64,000 nt of DNA from Liopterus haemorrhoidalis (GCA_963971575.1 OZ020623.1:10480980-10544979); one strand, 5' to 3'; shown: positions 43,668-54,739, numbered from the stretch's first letter. A program made the numbers and translations. Notes: a model not told the origin generated them from the letters alone.

Positions 43668-45394
43668 AACTGTGAATTTTCACACATTTCAGGGTTTTTT
43701 AGTTATTAAGTTTGTGATAAAAAATTGTGCGTACATATAAAAGATTGATTTGAAAGGTGAATTGTCACACAATTTAGGGTTTTGTAGGTATTTAATAAGT
43801 TTGTTAGTTTTAAATTAGTAAAATTGTTTGGCGCACAGCAACCATGGCTATTTGCGACTAATACAGTCCAAATAATACAAAATGCTTTATAATAATTATA
43901 TAAACATTTTTACAGCAATTTATTAGACCTTAACATGTTTAATAAATGCTTTATTTGACATTGACATGCTGTTTAATCATGAAAAAGTGACAAATAAATT
44001 TGCTTGTTGATTTTGGCTTTGATCATTTCTTGAAGTTTTAGATTTTATTGTCTTTATACAGTATTCTAATAAATTGCAAGAACCACATACTTAATCTGAA
44101 AATTATTTTATAATTATTCTCTTTCAAGAAATATAAAATATTTATAAGATATTCTTATATTGTATCTATTGCAGTTTTTATAACATCAAAATATCACATA
44201 AAAGTTATAAACTGGCTTTATAATTGTTTTCAAATCGATTATAAATTTAACTTAATTTCTTATTTAGGCTTAATTACTAGTGTTATAAACCTTTTTTCAT
44301 AGCAAGTATTAATCAGGAAATATTTTTTATTTATAGGGTGAAAGACACATTTTTGGCAAAAATCGCATAAAAAAATAGATTTTCCAAAAAAAAGAACTTG
44401 TTGGGTTAGCCACGCATTAAGATGTTTTATTTGAGAAAAATAATAATAATAATAATAATAAGATATATAAAAAGATGCACAAAGCAGTGCCGCTCGGGTC
44501 GCTCCGCATTGTGCGGGCACTGGATCTGGCGTAATTTCCGCGGCTGCATATCGCCAGGGTTTGGGATGCAGTCGTGTGTATTAAGCTCCACTAGTCTCTA
44601 GTATGACGCGGCTCAAAAGGTTGCTGAAGTTTGAGATTAGTGGACGCTTGTCAAGACCTGACAAACCCCATCATAATAATAATAATTGGTGCGACAGGTT
44701 GATGTGGTCCTAGACCTCCTCCAGGTTTTATGACCATATTTTCAATCTGTACGTTCAGAAGTAATATGGTCAGTAATACGTCAATTTTCTAGTATACATA
44801 GAAAAGCACCTACAGTTTATAGCCAGTTGCGAACGGCTAAGCAGAAACTGTAATTTATATAAATATTCTTACGCAAATTATTTGACATAGCCACACATCC
44901 ATGCTCTTGCTAGAAGTCAATGGTAACAGCAGATGATTTAATGCTTCGGCGACATACTTGCAACTTGCAGTTTTAAAATATATTTTTTTTATTGAATACA
45001 TATTCCTTTATATTTACCCCGCGATGCATTTTTGAACTATTTTTCTTATAAGTGGGTCAAAGAATTTTACCAGCATACCAAATTTAACCTTTCTAGATCC
45101 AGTTTGACCACAATTTGTACCGAACAGACGGACAGACACATGAGTGACCTTATAAGGGTTTTTTGGTCATGCCTACAAAACCCTAAAAAGCATTTATAAG
45201 AAAAAAAAATACACAACCTTCAGAATACTACGTACTGCATAAACACAATGTTTTCCCTACGGGTCAGAGTTACACAAGTATGCCAAATTTCATCTTTCTA
45301 GGTCCAGCTGATTGGTGACAGTTTTAACTAAACAAACACACATATGAGTGACGTTATAAGAGTTTTTTGGTCATACCAACAAAAACCTAAAAAA
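43668..45394 (-). mobile_element. Nested/tandem HINE block (copy E) with two 3' and two 5' ends
   Basis: Two 3' ends (hairpin plus sub-terminal repeat) lie at 43670-43705 and 43756-43791. Core sequence is at 44335-44432 (GGCAAAAATCGCATAAA) and resumes at about 44986-45187 (GTGGGTCAAAGAATTTTACC, GACGGACAGACAC). One 5' end closes at 45169-45187 and a second, worse-preserved one at 45255-45394. A GC-rich retroposon sits between the core halves. The element is on the minus strand by its hairpin side. Tandem and head-to-tail copies are known for this class. Confidence 0.7.
44433..44690 (-). mobile_element. GC-rich insertion flanked by AAT repeats (probable retroposon)
   Basis: A block of about 210 bp, much GC-richer than everything around it, lies between (AAT)n runs at 44441-44461 and 44673-44687. 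On the minus strand it ends in a TTA repeat, as LINE or SINE 3' tails do. No pol III boxes or coding frame, so it may be a LINE 3' UTR. It interrupts HINE copy E. Confidence 0.45.
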
Positions 45395-45399
45395 CATTC

Positions 45400-45975
45400 A
45401 CTCAAAAAAGATGAAGGATACAAATGGAGGTTAAAGATTTTTTAGTATTAGATTTGTTACATGGTTTTATATTTGTTTTTTGTTTGTTGTGTGTCATTAC
45501 ATGCAAAAATTATTTGCAAACGAGAGTAACTGCACGCTATGTGCGTCTAATTTTAATGACTGTAACATAATCATATCAATTACCACTAATGAAGTTCTCC
45601 GCTCTATTTCTAGCGATTCCACAGCGCAGAATCGTAGGTGAATACATCATTTATATTGTCATTAAAAAAAAACAAATAGAAAAAACTATTGGTAAAAAAT
45701 ATCAGACCTATTAACACAGTGTAGCCTCGTTTATAATAAAACCCATAATGCATAAAGATGGAACAAAGTCTACGATCCCTCAGAACATCTGTTTCTAATA
45801 AACAGAACAAAGAAAGTAGTGTATTTTTTATGCTATCGATACATAGAAGATCTTATATATAAAAATCAATTTCTGTTTGTTTGTCTATGCAAAGCTAAAC
45901 GGATACACCAATTTTCACCAAATTTACTACAGGGGGGTAAAATAATACGAGGAATTCCAACTTCGTCCATGTCGC
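45400..45975. other. Intergenic; possible repeat end near 45865
   Basis: ATCAATTTCTGTTTGTTTGT and AAACGGATACACCAATTTTC (45865-45918) read like the terminus of a widespread insect repeat family that I cannot name. The rest is featureless. Confidence 0.3.
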
Positions 45976-45982
45976 CCTAGGG

Positions 45983-46789
45983 CAGGTGTCGGCAACCTGC
46001 GGCCCTTTTAGAAAACTTTGTGGCTCTTTGAGAATTGGAGTTTTTATTTTAATATAATTTATTTTTTAATTTTCAACTTTCTGCCGGTAAAATGGGAATA
46101 CTGCATATTGCCTTTTAGAAAAAGTAATTTGTTTCGAAAATAAGTTATGTGTATTTGTGAATGTTTTACATGCAGAAACATTTTTACATTTTATTAATTT
46201 ACAAAAACTCAAGGACAATAACAACGTTATTAATGCAATTTTTTTAAACAAACTATTGTTAACATGCAAGCTTTTGGAGAAAGATTTTAGAAAATATAAA
46301 GCTACACTAGCTTTTTTGACAAAACCAATTGAAGCAGATATGCAGTAATTACATTTATCACCATTTCCATTGATTAATCAGGCACAATTTGAACTTCAAT
46401 TATTGGATTTGAAATCCAAAGATTTATGGAATAATATATTCTTAAAACTTAATTCTGAATTGGAAAGTTTAGAAAGAGAAAAATGCATTTTTTCTTCCCT
46501 GCATAAGTGGACCAAAATTCACAATCTTCAAAATGTAGATAAAATTGTTTTCGAAGCTTGGAACCGTATTCCAGAATCGTTCAGTCATTTAAAAAATTAT
46601 GCTTTTGGATTATTGACAATTTTCGGATCCACATATTACTGTGAGCAAGTCTTTTCACATACGAAATTAATAACGAATCATTTAAGAAGTAATCTTACTG
46701 ACCTGAAACTTGAGTGCTGCCTTAAGTTAAAGATTACTGAAGATTCACCAAATATTGAAGTCTTATCGAACACTATGCAGGAGCAATAA
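45983..46789 (+). pseudogene. hAT element: left end plus transposase C-terminus
   Basis: CAGGTGTCGGCAACCTGCGG at 45983 is a hAT-type terminus. From 46157 to 46789 one reading frame, broken only by a TAA at 46346-46348, encodes a hAT transposase end. It has FLHFINLQKLKDNNN, FRKYKATLAFLTKPIEADM, then FELQLLDLKSKDLWNN, the conserved FSHLKNYAFGLLTIFGSTYY and CEQVFSHTKLITNHLRSNLT (dimerisation domain), and LKLECCLKLKITED. It most resembles the group related to GTF2IRD2-like proteins. The BED finger, the catalytic Asp residues and the right terminus are missing. Confidence 0.82.
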
Positions 46790-46794
46790 TCCCA

Positions 46795-47995
46795 TTAAAA
46801 AAATTATTATATTATAATATATAAATTTCTTTAAATAATTTACAACATATTCTCTTTAATCTTAGCAAAAACTATCTCTTAAACAAATTTAGGATTCAAT
46901 GTCATTCTTTTAGTAAAAAACATCAAGTTTTTGTTGTAATCCCTTAGTAAGACTCGAGCAGGGTTGCCAAATCCTAAATCCCTTAACCTAAGGGTTGAAA
47001 ATACCCTAAACATCACTCCGAGGCACATCTTTGAGACGTCACAACTTGACATTTCTGATAGACAGGACATTAATAGTCCTATGAGCAGAATCTTAATATG
47101 CTTTAAAGTGAATTTTTTATATAAAATATTGAAATGGTCTTAAATATTACCATACACTCTATAAATAAGTTGATTGTTGCTCCATTCTTTTGTCATTGAA
47201 CAGACTTGTTTAAAAAACTATAAAGTTAAAAAGTTAGAACTTAAGGCTTGGGTTATAACCTGAGATACAGAATAAGAAACAAGGTTAACATTTTAACGCC
47301 TAGTTAAAATGTTACTTTTTAACCATCATTTTTAACCAAATCTTTTTAACCACACAAGATACAGAATAGACCCAATGGTGACTTAACGCAATCTTTCATA
47401 ATCACACAGATTAATTCGATTTATCTCGTTCAATTGATTGAATGAATCATTCGTTTTGAACGAACATTTAACGAACGTTTCAACTCTGGAACAATTCTAG
47501 ACGTGTTAAGCGTATATTAAAAATTATAAAATATCTTTACTACATCAAAAATGCTGTCACTCCATTGGTCAATATTTTTATTTTATATTTAGTACTATTT
47601 GTTTCTTATCATTACATAAGTGGAATAACATCACGAATTATGATTTATTCTTATTTTGCCATTTATTATCCGTATTTACATACATATCTACACGCTATTT
47701 TGGACTCAATAGATTGATAAAAATGTAAAGAAAAAACACATGACCAATCTGTGAATTCTATATAGATACATACATGAATTTTATTAGAATTTGATAAGAA
47801 AAGTTTTGATAGTGTATTTATTAATATAATATTACTCTATCAATTATTGAATTTAGATATCGGAATTTGTAATTAAGATTAAAAATGTATAAACTAACGT
47901 CTCTCATTCTCGTCTATCAAACATCGTCTGATAATAGGCATCTATTCAGAAAGTAATAAATTCTAACAGTTCATAATTTTGACACTTGCTGAATT
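46795..47995. other. Intergenic, nothing recognised
   Basis: Contains a small hairpin (AACATTTTAAC, 6-base loop, GTTAAAATGTT-type, 47287-47315) and a repeated AGATACAGAATA word (47264, 47349). No coding frame. Confidence 0.35.
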
Positions 47996-47999
47996 AATA

Positions 48000-48189
48000 G
48001 GCGCTTTCCTTTTACCACTTTACTTAAGAAATCTAAGCTAAGCTAAGTTAATCTAAGGTGTAAGAGCGTTCCATTTATAAGATACTGGCTAAGATAAACT
48101 AAGTATTTTCCTCCCCCCTTTCCCTTGTTAAGACATTTGACTAACTTCTTAGCTTAGCCAAGCATTTTAACTTGTAAAAGGAAAGCAGC
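48000..48189. mobile_element. TA-flanked MITE, copy 2
   Basis: Ends GGCGCTTTCCTTTTAC (48000) and the inverted GCTGCTTTCCTTTTAC (48189), with TA outside. The same element as 30758-30935, but it has 12 extra bases between two AGATA words near 48080. One copy therefore lost, or the other gained, a short direct-repeat segment. Confidence 0.78.
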
Positions 48190-48194
48190 TATAA

Positions 48195-48800
48195 TTGAAT
48201 TTTTCTGTTTTACTTTGTAATCAAACTTAAACTGCCACTTTCTGAATTAATTTACTAATCTGAATTAAAATTGACACTGAAAAACATATGTTTCTGAAAT
48301 ACAATTGGATAAACTGAAGTTACAAATCAAGTTTTATAAGGTCTAGTAGCTTAAGAAACTGTAATTTAAAACAAAGTTTAATATAAATAAGATTTAACCA
48401 AATAAAATTTGCTTGGTATAATTTTTTTGTAGATTCAGCGTAATTGTTGAACTTAATCAAGGAAAAACTGAGTAAAAGACCAGGAAATGACCAATTATTT
48501 TCTTAAAAATAAACTCTCCTTCGCAAAAAATTCAAGATGAAATAACGAAAAACTTATAATCAGAGAAAAAAATTGAATAATTCTTTTTGATGTTTTACAT
48601 AAAAAAGAAAACATTTAATATTTCGAACTTATAATACGATTAAAGAAGCCTTTTTAAGGTTTCATTTCTAATTCATCTTTTATAGATACTCTAAAACAGG
48701 CACACAACCAGGTCTTTTTTTTTCAAGGCTCAAATTCTTAAACAAAAAAAAAAAAAAATGTAGTTTAAAAACGTGTTTTAATATTTAGAGGGGCTTAACA
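48195..48800. other. Intergenic, nothing recognised
   Basis: Very AT-rich with an A-run at 48744-48758. Confidence 0.35.
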
Positions 48801-48807
48801 GTTTCAG

Positions 48808-48926
48808 TGCCGCTGTTTTCGATCGGAAACATTTGGTTTTAGTCAACGATGCTGCTGTTCGTGATCGTGAACATTCGATTTTAGTCGACGTTGCCGATGT
48901 TCCCGATCAGGAACATTGGGCTTTAT
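48808..48926. repeat. Three 42-bp tandem units, each with a GATC-centred dyad
   Basis: The near-palindromes GTTTTCGATCGGAAAC (48815-48830), GTTCGTGATCGTGAAC (48857-48872) and GTTCCCGATCAGGAAC (48899-48914) are spaced exactly 42 bp apart. Each is followed by ATT(T/C/G)G(G/A)TTTTAGTC-like sequence. Frame +1 would encode a 14-residue repeat of the type CRCxRSxTxGFSxR, with stops in unit 2. GC content is much higher than in the flanks. It ends where mariner sequence begins. Confidence 0.8.
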
Positions 48927-48934
48927 TTTGTGTC

Positions 48935-50260
48935 AGCATTTCCTACTAAAATTAGGTGACCAGACGCCGTTCATTTAAACAAGTGCTTTTTTATACCCGA
49001 ATTAATATGGAACGCGATTGTTTTTCCGATGTGTATTTCTACACTACTGTGATTTGAAAAAAGTGCAGCTGAAACTCACTGATTGCTTGTGAAAACTTCT
49101 AGTGAATGTTCTCCATCGGAAACTGTATGTAGAGATTGTTTTCGACAAGTCAAAAGTAGCGATTGTGACGTTGACGACAAACAACGGTTAGGTCAATTGG
49201 AAAAGTTCAAAGATGAACAAGTGAAAGCTCTTTTGGAAGAAACACCGTGCCCAAATACTCTAAGAATTGGCAAGAATTGGCTTAACAGCTCGAAGTCGAT
49301 AAATCATTCCACGATGTTAACAAGCCATGGGAAAGAGCCAGGAAGAAGGGAGATATTTGCCACCGATAATGCCATTGCTAACCGTATAAACATCTAGATT
49401 TCCTAAGCTCTATTGGAAGAAGACCCTGCTTTTTTGAGCAGGGTTTTCTTTAAGTGTTTAATCAAAGAATTGGCTCAACAGCTCTAAATCGATAAATCAA
49501 CCATTTCACGACGTTTAAAAGCCATGGGAAATTTCCAGATAGAATATGGCTGCTACATGAATTGACCGAAAATTCCATTGCTAACCCTTTTATCTCGATT
49601 TATTTGCTGGCATAAAAAGAAGAGTTTCTTGTGGTGTATCGCGACCGGTGATGAAAAATAGATATATTTCGACAACCCGAAACGCAAGAAATTTGAGTTT
49701 ATCCTGGTCAACCATCAACGTCGATACCAAAGCGAAACATCCACTGTCACAAAACAATGCTCCCTATTTGGTAGAATATGGAGGGTGTCGTGTATTATGA
49801 GCTGTTAAACCAAAGAACACAATCACCACCGAACGTTATCGACAACTATTGGAGCGTTTGAATGATAATTTGATGCGAAATCCAGCAATTTCATCAAATC
49901 GCCGGAAAATGATTCTTCTCCATGACAATGCTGCTATAGCCATAAAACAAACACTGATGAAGCTCGAATGGGAAGTTCTCTCGCACCCAGTTCTCCGGAC
50001 CTAGCCCCAAGCGATTACCATCTGTTCCGATCGAGGCAACACACTTTGGAAGATACACATTACAATAACTACAGAGAAGTCGGAAATTGGATTGCTAAAT
50101 GGATTGGTTCAAAATATAGACCATCGCGGGATTCAACTTTTGCCAGAAAATTAGGAAAAAGTCATAGCTTCCGAGGGCAAATACTTTGATTAATGTATAT
50201 TATTTAATTAAATACTCAAAAAAACACAAAAAAACAGAGTCTTTCAATGCAACATCCCAT
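48935..50260 (+). pseudogene. mauritiana-type mariner with an internal segment duplicated
   Basis: Begins without a terminal repeat at CATTTCCTACTAAAATTAGG. An ATG at about 49007 starts the HTH half (MERDC, then FRQVKSSDCDVDDKQRLGQL and EKFKDEQVKALLEE). The segment coding LEExP...LNSSKSI..STMLTSHGK...DNAIANRI occurs at about 49228-49395 and again, diverged, at about 49407-49605. The catalytic part (RDGDEK-like, DNPKRKKFEFILVNHQR) and the final frame 49968-50189 (LAPSSPDLAPSDYHLFRSRQ) follow. The right terminal repeat ACAGAGTCTTTCAATGCAAC ends at about 50260, followed by TA. A relative of 7634-8583. Confidence 0.82.
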
Positions 50261-50344
50261 TATCCCGCCTAAGGCGGTGATGGCTTCAAAACAAGTTACC
50301 CGCGTTCTCTCTATGTTATTAATACTTTATTTACGCAATCAAAA

Positions 50345-50430
50345 TAACAAATTATAAAAAAAAAAAAATAAATAAAAAAAAAAATTAAAAAAAAAAAATT
50401 AAAAAAAATAAAATTAAAAAATATATTATC
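50345..50430. repeat. A-rich low-complexity tract
   Basis: Runs of A interrupted by single T bases. No terminus of an element can be tied to it. Confidence 0.85.
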
Positions 50431-50620
50431 TCTCTATGTTATATAACCTCATTGTCTTGCACCTCGCTTTCATATACAGGCCACGGACGTTATCTGGGTT
50501 ACCATCTTGCTCTGTTCTATATGGCTTAATGCAAAGCAAGGCGCAGAGACACGGGGAAAATTATTCGCTAGCTGAGTTAATTCTTCTATAAAAAATTCTC
50601 GCATTAAAATGGAATACGCC

Positions 50621-51284
50621 TGTTACAATAATATAAAAATTAGTAGGCGGTACTACATACGGTGCTACCAGCAATAATAAAAGTCCAAATGAAAATTTTG
50701 CCTAACCCGATATCGATTTTTAAACTTTGATAGCCAAATGTCATTATGACAGTATTATTGACAGCATTCAAATTTTTGACAGGTTTATTTTTGTTGCAAA
50801 ATTTAGATTTAGGTAATATACTAATTTCTGCACCAGTATCAATAAGGAAACGCAACTTACTTATTTTGTCGAATATAAAAAAAAGGTGGGCAGTAGTGTC
50901 TCCAGAAGAACTGGCCATTAACTTGCAGGGAGATTGGCAATGTTGGGCTTTTTCTGCATATTTGGAATGATGCCAACGTAAGTCGGTAGATTTGGACTCC
51001 CGGACTGAATTCGAGATCTGGATCGATTTCGTCTATTTAACTGGTCGACTTGTCTGGTTAGCTCCTGAAGAGTAATTTTCATTTCTTCCAATTGTTTTAA
51101 AATACCTTCGTTTTCAGTGTTCTTGAACGAGGTAATCGACGCAGCGACAGGACGGGAAATTTCTAAAATTTTGTTGGTGATGTTGGCGTCTCCTTGATTA
51201 TTCATTGTCGGAGTCACCAATTTGTAACTGCTACTTGTTACAATAATATAAAAATTAGTAGGCGGTGCTACATACGGTAGTACA
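50621..51284 (-). mobile_element. LTR retroelement remnant: gag end plus protease, internally deleted
   Basis: The minus strand reads a gag-like frame (51220-50918) with LEEMKITLQELTRQVDQLNR then RNRSRSR, a basic nucleic-acid-binding tail. In the next frame (50918-50640) come SKLRFLIDTGAEISILPKS, the retroviral-type aspartic protease with its DTGA active site, and about 60 more residues. RT, RNase H and integrase are absent. A ~48-bp sequence starting TGTTACAATAATATAAAAAT lies at both borders (50621-50668 and 51236-51284) in the same direction, as LTR ends do. A GGTGACTCCGACA-like stretch between LTR and gag may be the primer-binding region. Class Gypsy or BEL is not decidable. Confidence 0.72.
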
Positions 51285-51289
51285 CGCCT

Positions 51290-52320
51290 TAAATACTAAA
51301 CTACGATGTAGTAAAATAAGTATAGATCACAAAATATTCAATAACACAATTCAGAAATATATTTAGGCTATGCACTGCATATATGGAAAGCACGACACTG
51401 CCTGAATGATTTCATGTACTTGAAGTATGATGGAAGACAAAGGAGACTATTATTTCATTTCATTTCATTTGTCCTTTGATATTTCTTATTTGTTATTAAA
51501 AGGTAGAAGGGGATAACTATATTAATAGAATACAGAATAGGTTGCGAAGAACAATTGTTAAACTATTTAGTGAAACAAAAGGAAATATAGAGGAAATTTG
51601 AAAACTAATCCATTTAGTGCTCGGCTTAAGTCTGTTGCATTGCAAAGGATTAATATAAACCATAAATTTAATACTATAGCAACGTGAAACGTAAATGTTC
51701 TATAGTTTTGAAGGGTATAATTGGGCCAACTAATTCAAATTTGTTGGAAAGCTTTTATGGTAAATACCGCCTTCTACTACTTCTTAAGCTATTGCTTTTA
51801 GAAAATAGACCATTCTGACTAGTTTAATAAGTGCTCGATTATCTAAATTAATGTTTCAAATAATACAAAGTTTATTTTTAAGTGTTCTGTAACATACTAA
51901 CTAAAATACCCGAAAAAAAATGTTTTTTCTTAGTTTTTGTAAAAGATAGCCCTCGTACACTTTAGTTAAATTGTTGAGTTTGCTTAAATTGTTGAGTTTG
52001 CTTAAATTGTGACTTGTGACGCATCCCAGGTCCATACTTATCATTATTGACGTTCCATTAACACATGTTGATAAACTAATCGGTCGATTTCCGGTCCAAT
52101 ACTCGGTATTAAATGCTCTCTCTAAAAATATCACCGACATATGTTCTGTTCAGATAATGCTGCTGTCGTTCTCAGTACACCAAACGAACGTATTTAGATT
52201 GTGCACTACGAAATATGATCGCTATAAACAATTTTGAATCGTTTAACCAACAAGTTTATTGGTATTGTTTTGTAAAACTATTTAACTCATTTACTTCATT
52301 CAATAGATTGAAGTACGGCC
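51290..52320. other. Intergenic with an 18-bp tandem repeat
   Basis: TTAAATTGTTGAGTTTGC occurs twice plus a partial third copy at about 51966-52012. Nothing else was recognised, although the right LTR flank may extend some way in from 51285. Confidence 0.4.
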
Positions 52321-52327
52321 TAGATAT

Positions 52328-52378
52328 TAAGAGGTTGCATTGATAGTCGCTGTTTTCTTGTGTTTTTTGAGTATTTGT
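52328..52378 (-). mobile_element. Solo terminus of mauritiana-type mariner
   Basis: GAGGTTGCATTGATAGTCGC then TGTTTTCTTGTGTTTTTTGA matches the left end of the element at 7634. No other part of that element adjoins it. Confidence 0.6.
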
Positions 52379-52549
52379 GTCGTTTAGGTAAAATATGTAC
52401 TAAATCATTCTCAAATTGTTCTAGTTTCCATCAAGTCTAGGATTTAATAGGCTTGTCTAGACTTACCGTACTAGCCCGAATAAAACGCGATATTTTTTGA
52501 CCAATTATTTTCTGTGAAAAAATTGACTCGCGCTAAATTCGCGGTCTAG

Positions 52550-53250
52550 GTAATGGAATGTAATAAACAACTCTTCTTAGAATGCGGGGGATCTGAGGTG
52601 AGAAACGCTGCCAGAACACATTCGGTGGAGAAATGGCAAGAGGAGTGGTACAGGAATCAAGACAAAGGGCAGTGGACGAAAAGGCTCATCCCCAACATAC
52701 CAAAGGCTTGCAAGTTCAGGAACATAGACTACTATGTCACGCAAGCCCTGACAGCCCATGGTTCTTTTAAGTCCTTCACCCTGAGGATTGGGAAGAACCA
52801 GGACGACAACTGTACCTACTGCGGCGTAGTCGACACAGCCCAACATACATTATTCATATGCGGGAGATGGACAGCAGAAAGATTGCGAACAAACACGACA
52901 ACAGGAGAAAATCTGACACCCGACAACATGGTCCAGGTTATGCGGCACTCCAGGGAAAACTGGGAAACGGTGCGGCAGATGCTGTCAGCCATCATGAAGA
53001 GGAAGGAGACAGACGAGCGAGAAAGACAGAATATGGGAATGTGAGGATAGGTTGAGCTAGCCTGTTCCCTCCAAGATGAAAATCAACACAGATAGTTCCT
53101 TGGTGGGAAAAAAGAGGCAAGCAGGGTTTTTAGTCGGTAGGCCAAATGAAGGAGATTCCGACACTACCAGATTGGTATCTATACAAGATTCCTGAATAAA
53201 GGAGTAATTGTTTCAAGGGGTCTTCCTGGACGAGGATCATCATCTAGGTT
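52550..53250 (+). pseudogene. R1-clade LINE, C-terminus and 3' UTR
   Basis: The frame at 52553-53044 (163 residues) reads VEKWQEEWYRNQDKGQWTKR then LIPNIPKACKFRNIDYYVTQ, ALTAHGSFKSFTLRIGKNQD, and the zinc knuckle CTYCGVVDTAQHTLFICGRW. This is the conserved C-terminal part of R1-type ORF2. The frame is still open and GC-rich, so the copy looks younger than most here, but it is 5'-truncated at about 52550 and lacks RT and endonuclease. The 3' UTR continues to about 53250 with TTTTTAGTCGGTAGGCC, a phrase common in R1 3' UTRs. The upstream ATG at 52553 is only the first Met after the break. Confidence 0.85.
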
Positions 53251-53254
53251 AAAA

Positions 53255-54080
53255 ATTTCTCTATGAAAAAATACATTATTTTTTAAACGATACTCGTACT
53301 TTTAAAAATGAAAGCAAGGTTGACAGCCCTTAAAACAAACCATGGTGAATTTTCAGTCCAAATATTGATAGAACTAAGTGGATGTGAATCATTTTATTTT
53401 ACCTAAAACTGTACTTCTCAGTATATTTCTAAATTTGTTGAAATCTATTTGTTTGAACAAGTTAAAATATATGACATATAAAAATAATCCTCAATAATTT
53501 CGTTTTTCATTCCATTTTTCTGTGTCAGTAATATTAAGCAGATAACATTATTTATTTTCATGACTGATTTATTATTTCTAAATGTTTACTTTGATTCTAT
53601 TATCCTTCAAGTAAAACTAAATCCATTAAAGGACAAATGATGAATAGGTATTTTTTTATATTTATGTAACAAATGATGTACGTAATTTTTAAAATTAATG
53701 CTTTCTCTTAAGTTTTTTGAAATATTATGTACATTATTTTTAATTTTAAAATTTAATTTAGTAATAAAGGATAATTGATTACGTTTTTCATTATGGTTTA
53801 ACAGATTGTGGTATTTGGAACCCGTTTTTTTAATGGAAAATATGGAGTGCCACAAAAAAAAAATTAAAATTTAAAACAAGTTTTGGTCGTACTAATAACT
53901 ATGACAGTGTGGTCTCTAACATGAATTTTACAGAACAACAAATAAGTAAAAATAGGTGTAAATTAATACGCGTATTTTATCCATAATAAAAAGGAATAGG
54001 AAGAAATCAAAAGGCGCTAAGTCGGTACTGTAACCCGGATGAGTCATTTCTTCTAATCTTGAAGTGGTCAGAAACTCTAT
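53255..54080. other. Intergenic, nothing recognised
   Basis: AT-rich. The 82-codon minus frame 53607-53855 is Asn/Lys/His-rich and matches nothing. Confidence 0.35.
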
Positions 54081-54084
54081 AAAT

Positions 54085-54145
54085 TATTTATTTTGGCCTC
54101 TTCCCTTTCATCAAGGATAAGCTTAAAGGCCACCATTTTAAGATG
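54085..54145 (+). pseudogene. mariner C-terminal snippet
   Basis: TTGGCCTCTTCCCTTTCATC then AAGGATAAGCTTAAAGGCC is nearly identical to the third catalytic region of the mariner at 54950-54990 (FGLFPFIKDKLKG). It is a separate, very short copy. Confidence 0.6.
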
Positions 54146-54282
54146 AAGAAACTCCAATAGCGGCAAAACAATCAAGATCTATGAAAAATATAATGATTGT
54201 CGTATTGTCACGTGGGTTTTAATATTAAATTTATTAAATATTTAAAAAATTTATTAAATATGTATATCACATTTACAAAATA

Positions 54283-54505
54283 ATGTTTGAATTGGTCCAT
54301 GGAGTTGGGGAAGTCTTCGGTCCACCCCGTGTTGGCCAGGATCGGCTTGGACCTATCTCCGAGGTGGGGGCTACCCATCCGGGAGTCGAGGAGCCTGGAG
54401 AAGTCATCTCCCACTCACATGGTCACTACTTGCTTGGCTTCTCTCTCGATACAAGAATCTGGCGTCAGTGTCGTGGTCATCACCTTCTGGACTAATACGT
54501 GCAGC
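54283..54505. other. GC-rich island with open frames on both strands
   Basis: A block of about 220 bp, far GC-richer than its flanks. Open frames run on plus (two frames) and minus (LLDSRMGSPHLGDRSKPILA, then NTGWTEDFPNSMDQFK). I recognise no family. It could be part of a LINE or a host exon on the minus strand. Shared frames on both strands mean coding cannot be inferred. Confidence 0.35.
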
Positions 54506-54739
54506 GGAGTTGGCTATGTTCCACTAACTCAATATTTTGTGACTGCCGGTCTTTTTGTAACGAAAATTAACCCAGTTCCAATATTCATTCGTCATGACAA
54601 ATATTTCCTCATTATGAAAATGCGATGTCTGCATTTTCGTAATCAGGCCACATACGTCAGACGCTGACGAATAGTTTTTAATCAGACAGCTGACCGTCAC
54701 AATGTCTAGATGTCGTAATCCTGACCTAGGATTACCTAT

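Noticed and set aside
48744..50430. CRISPR-like or other regular array
   Set aside because: The only regular repeats are a 3-unit 42-bp minisatellite and A-rich low-complexity DNA. There are no spacers, and the window is eukaryotic.
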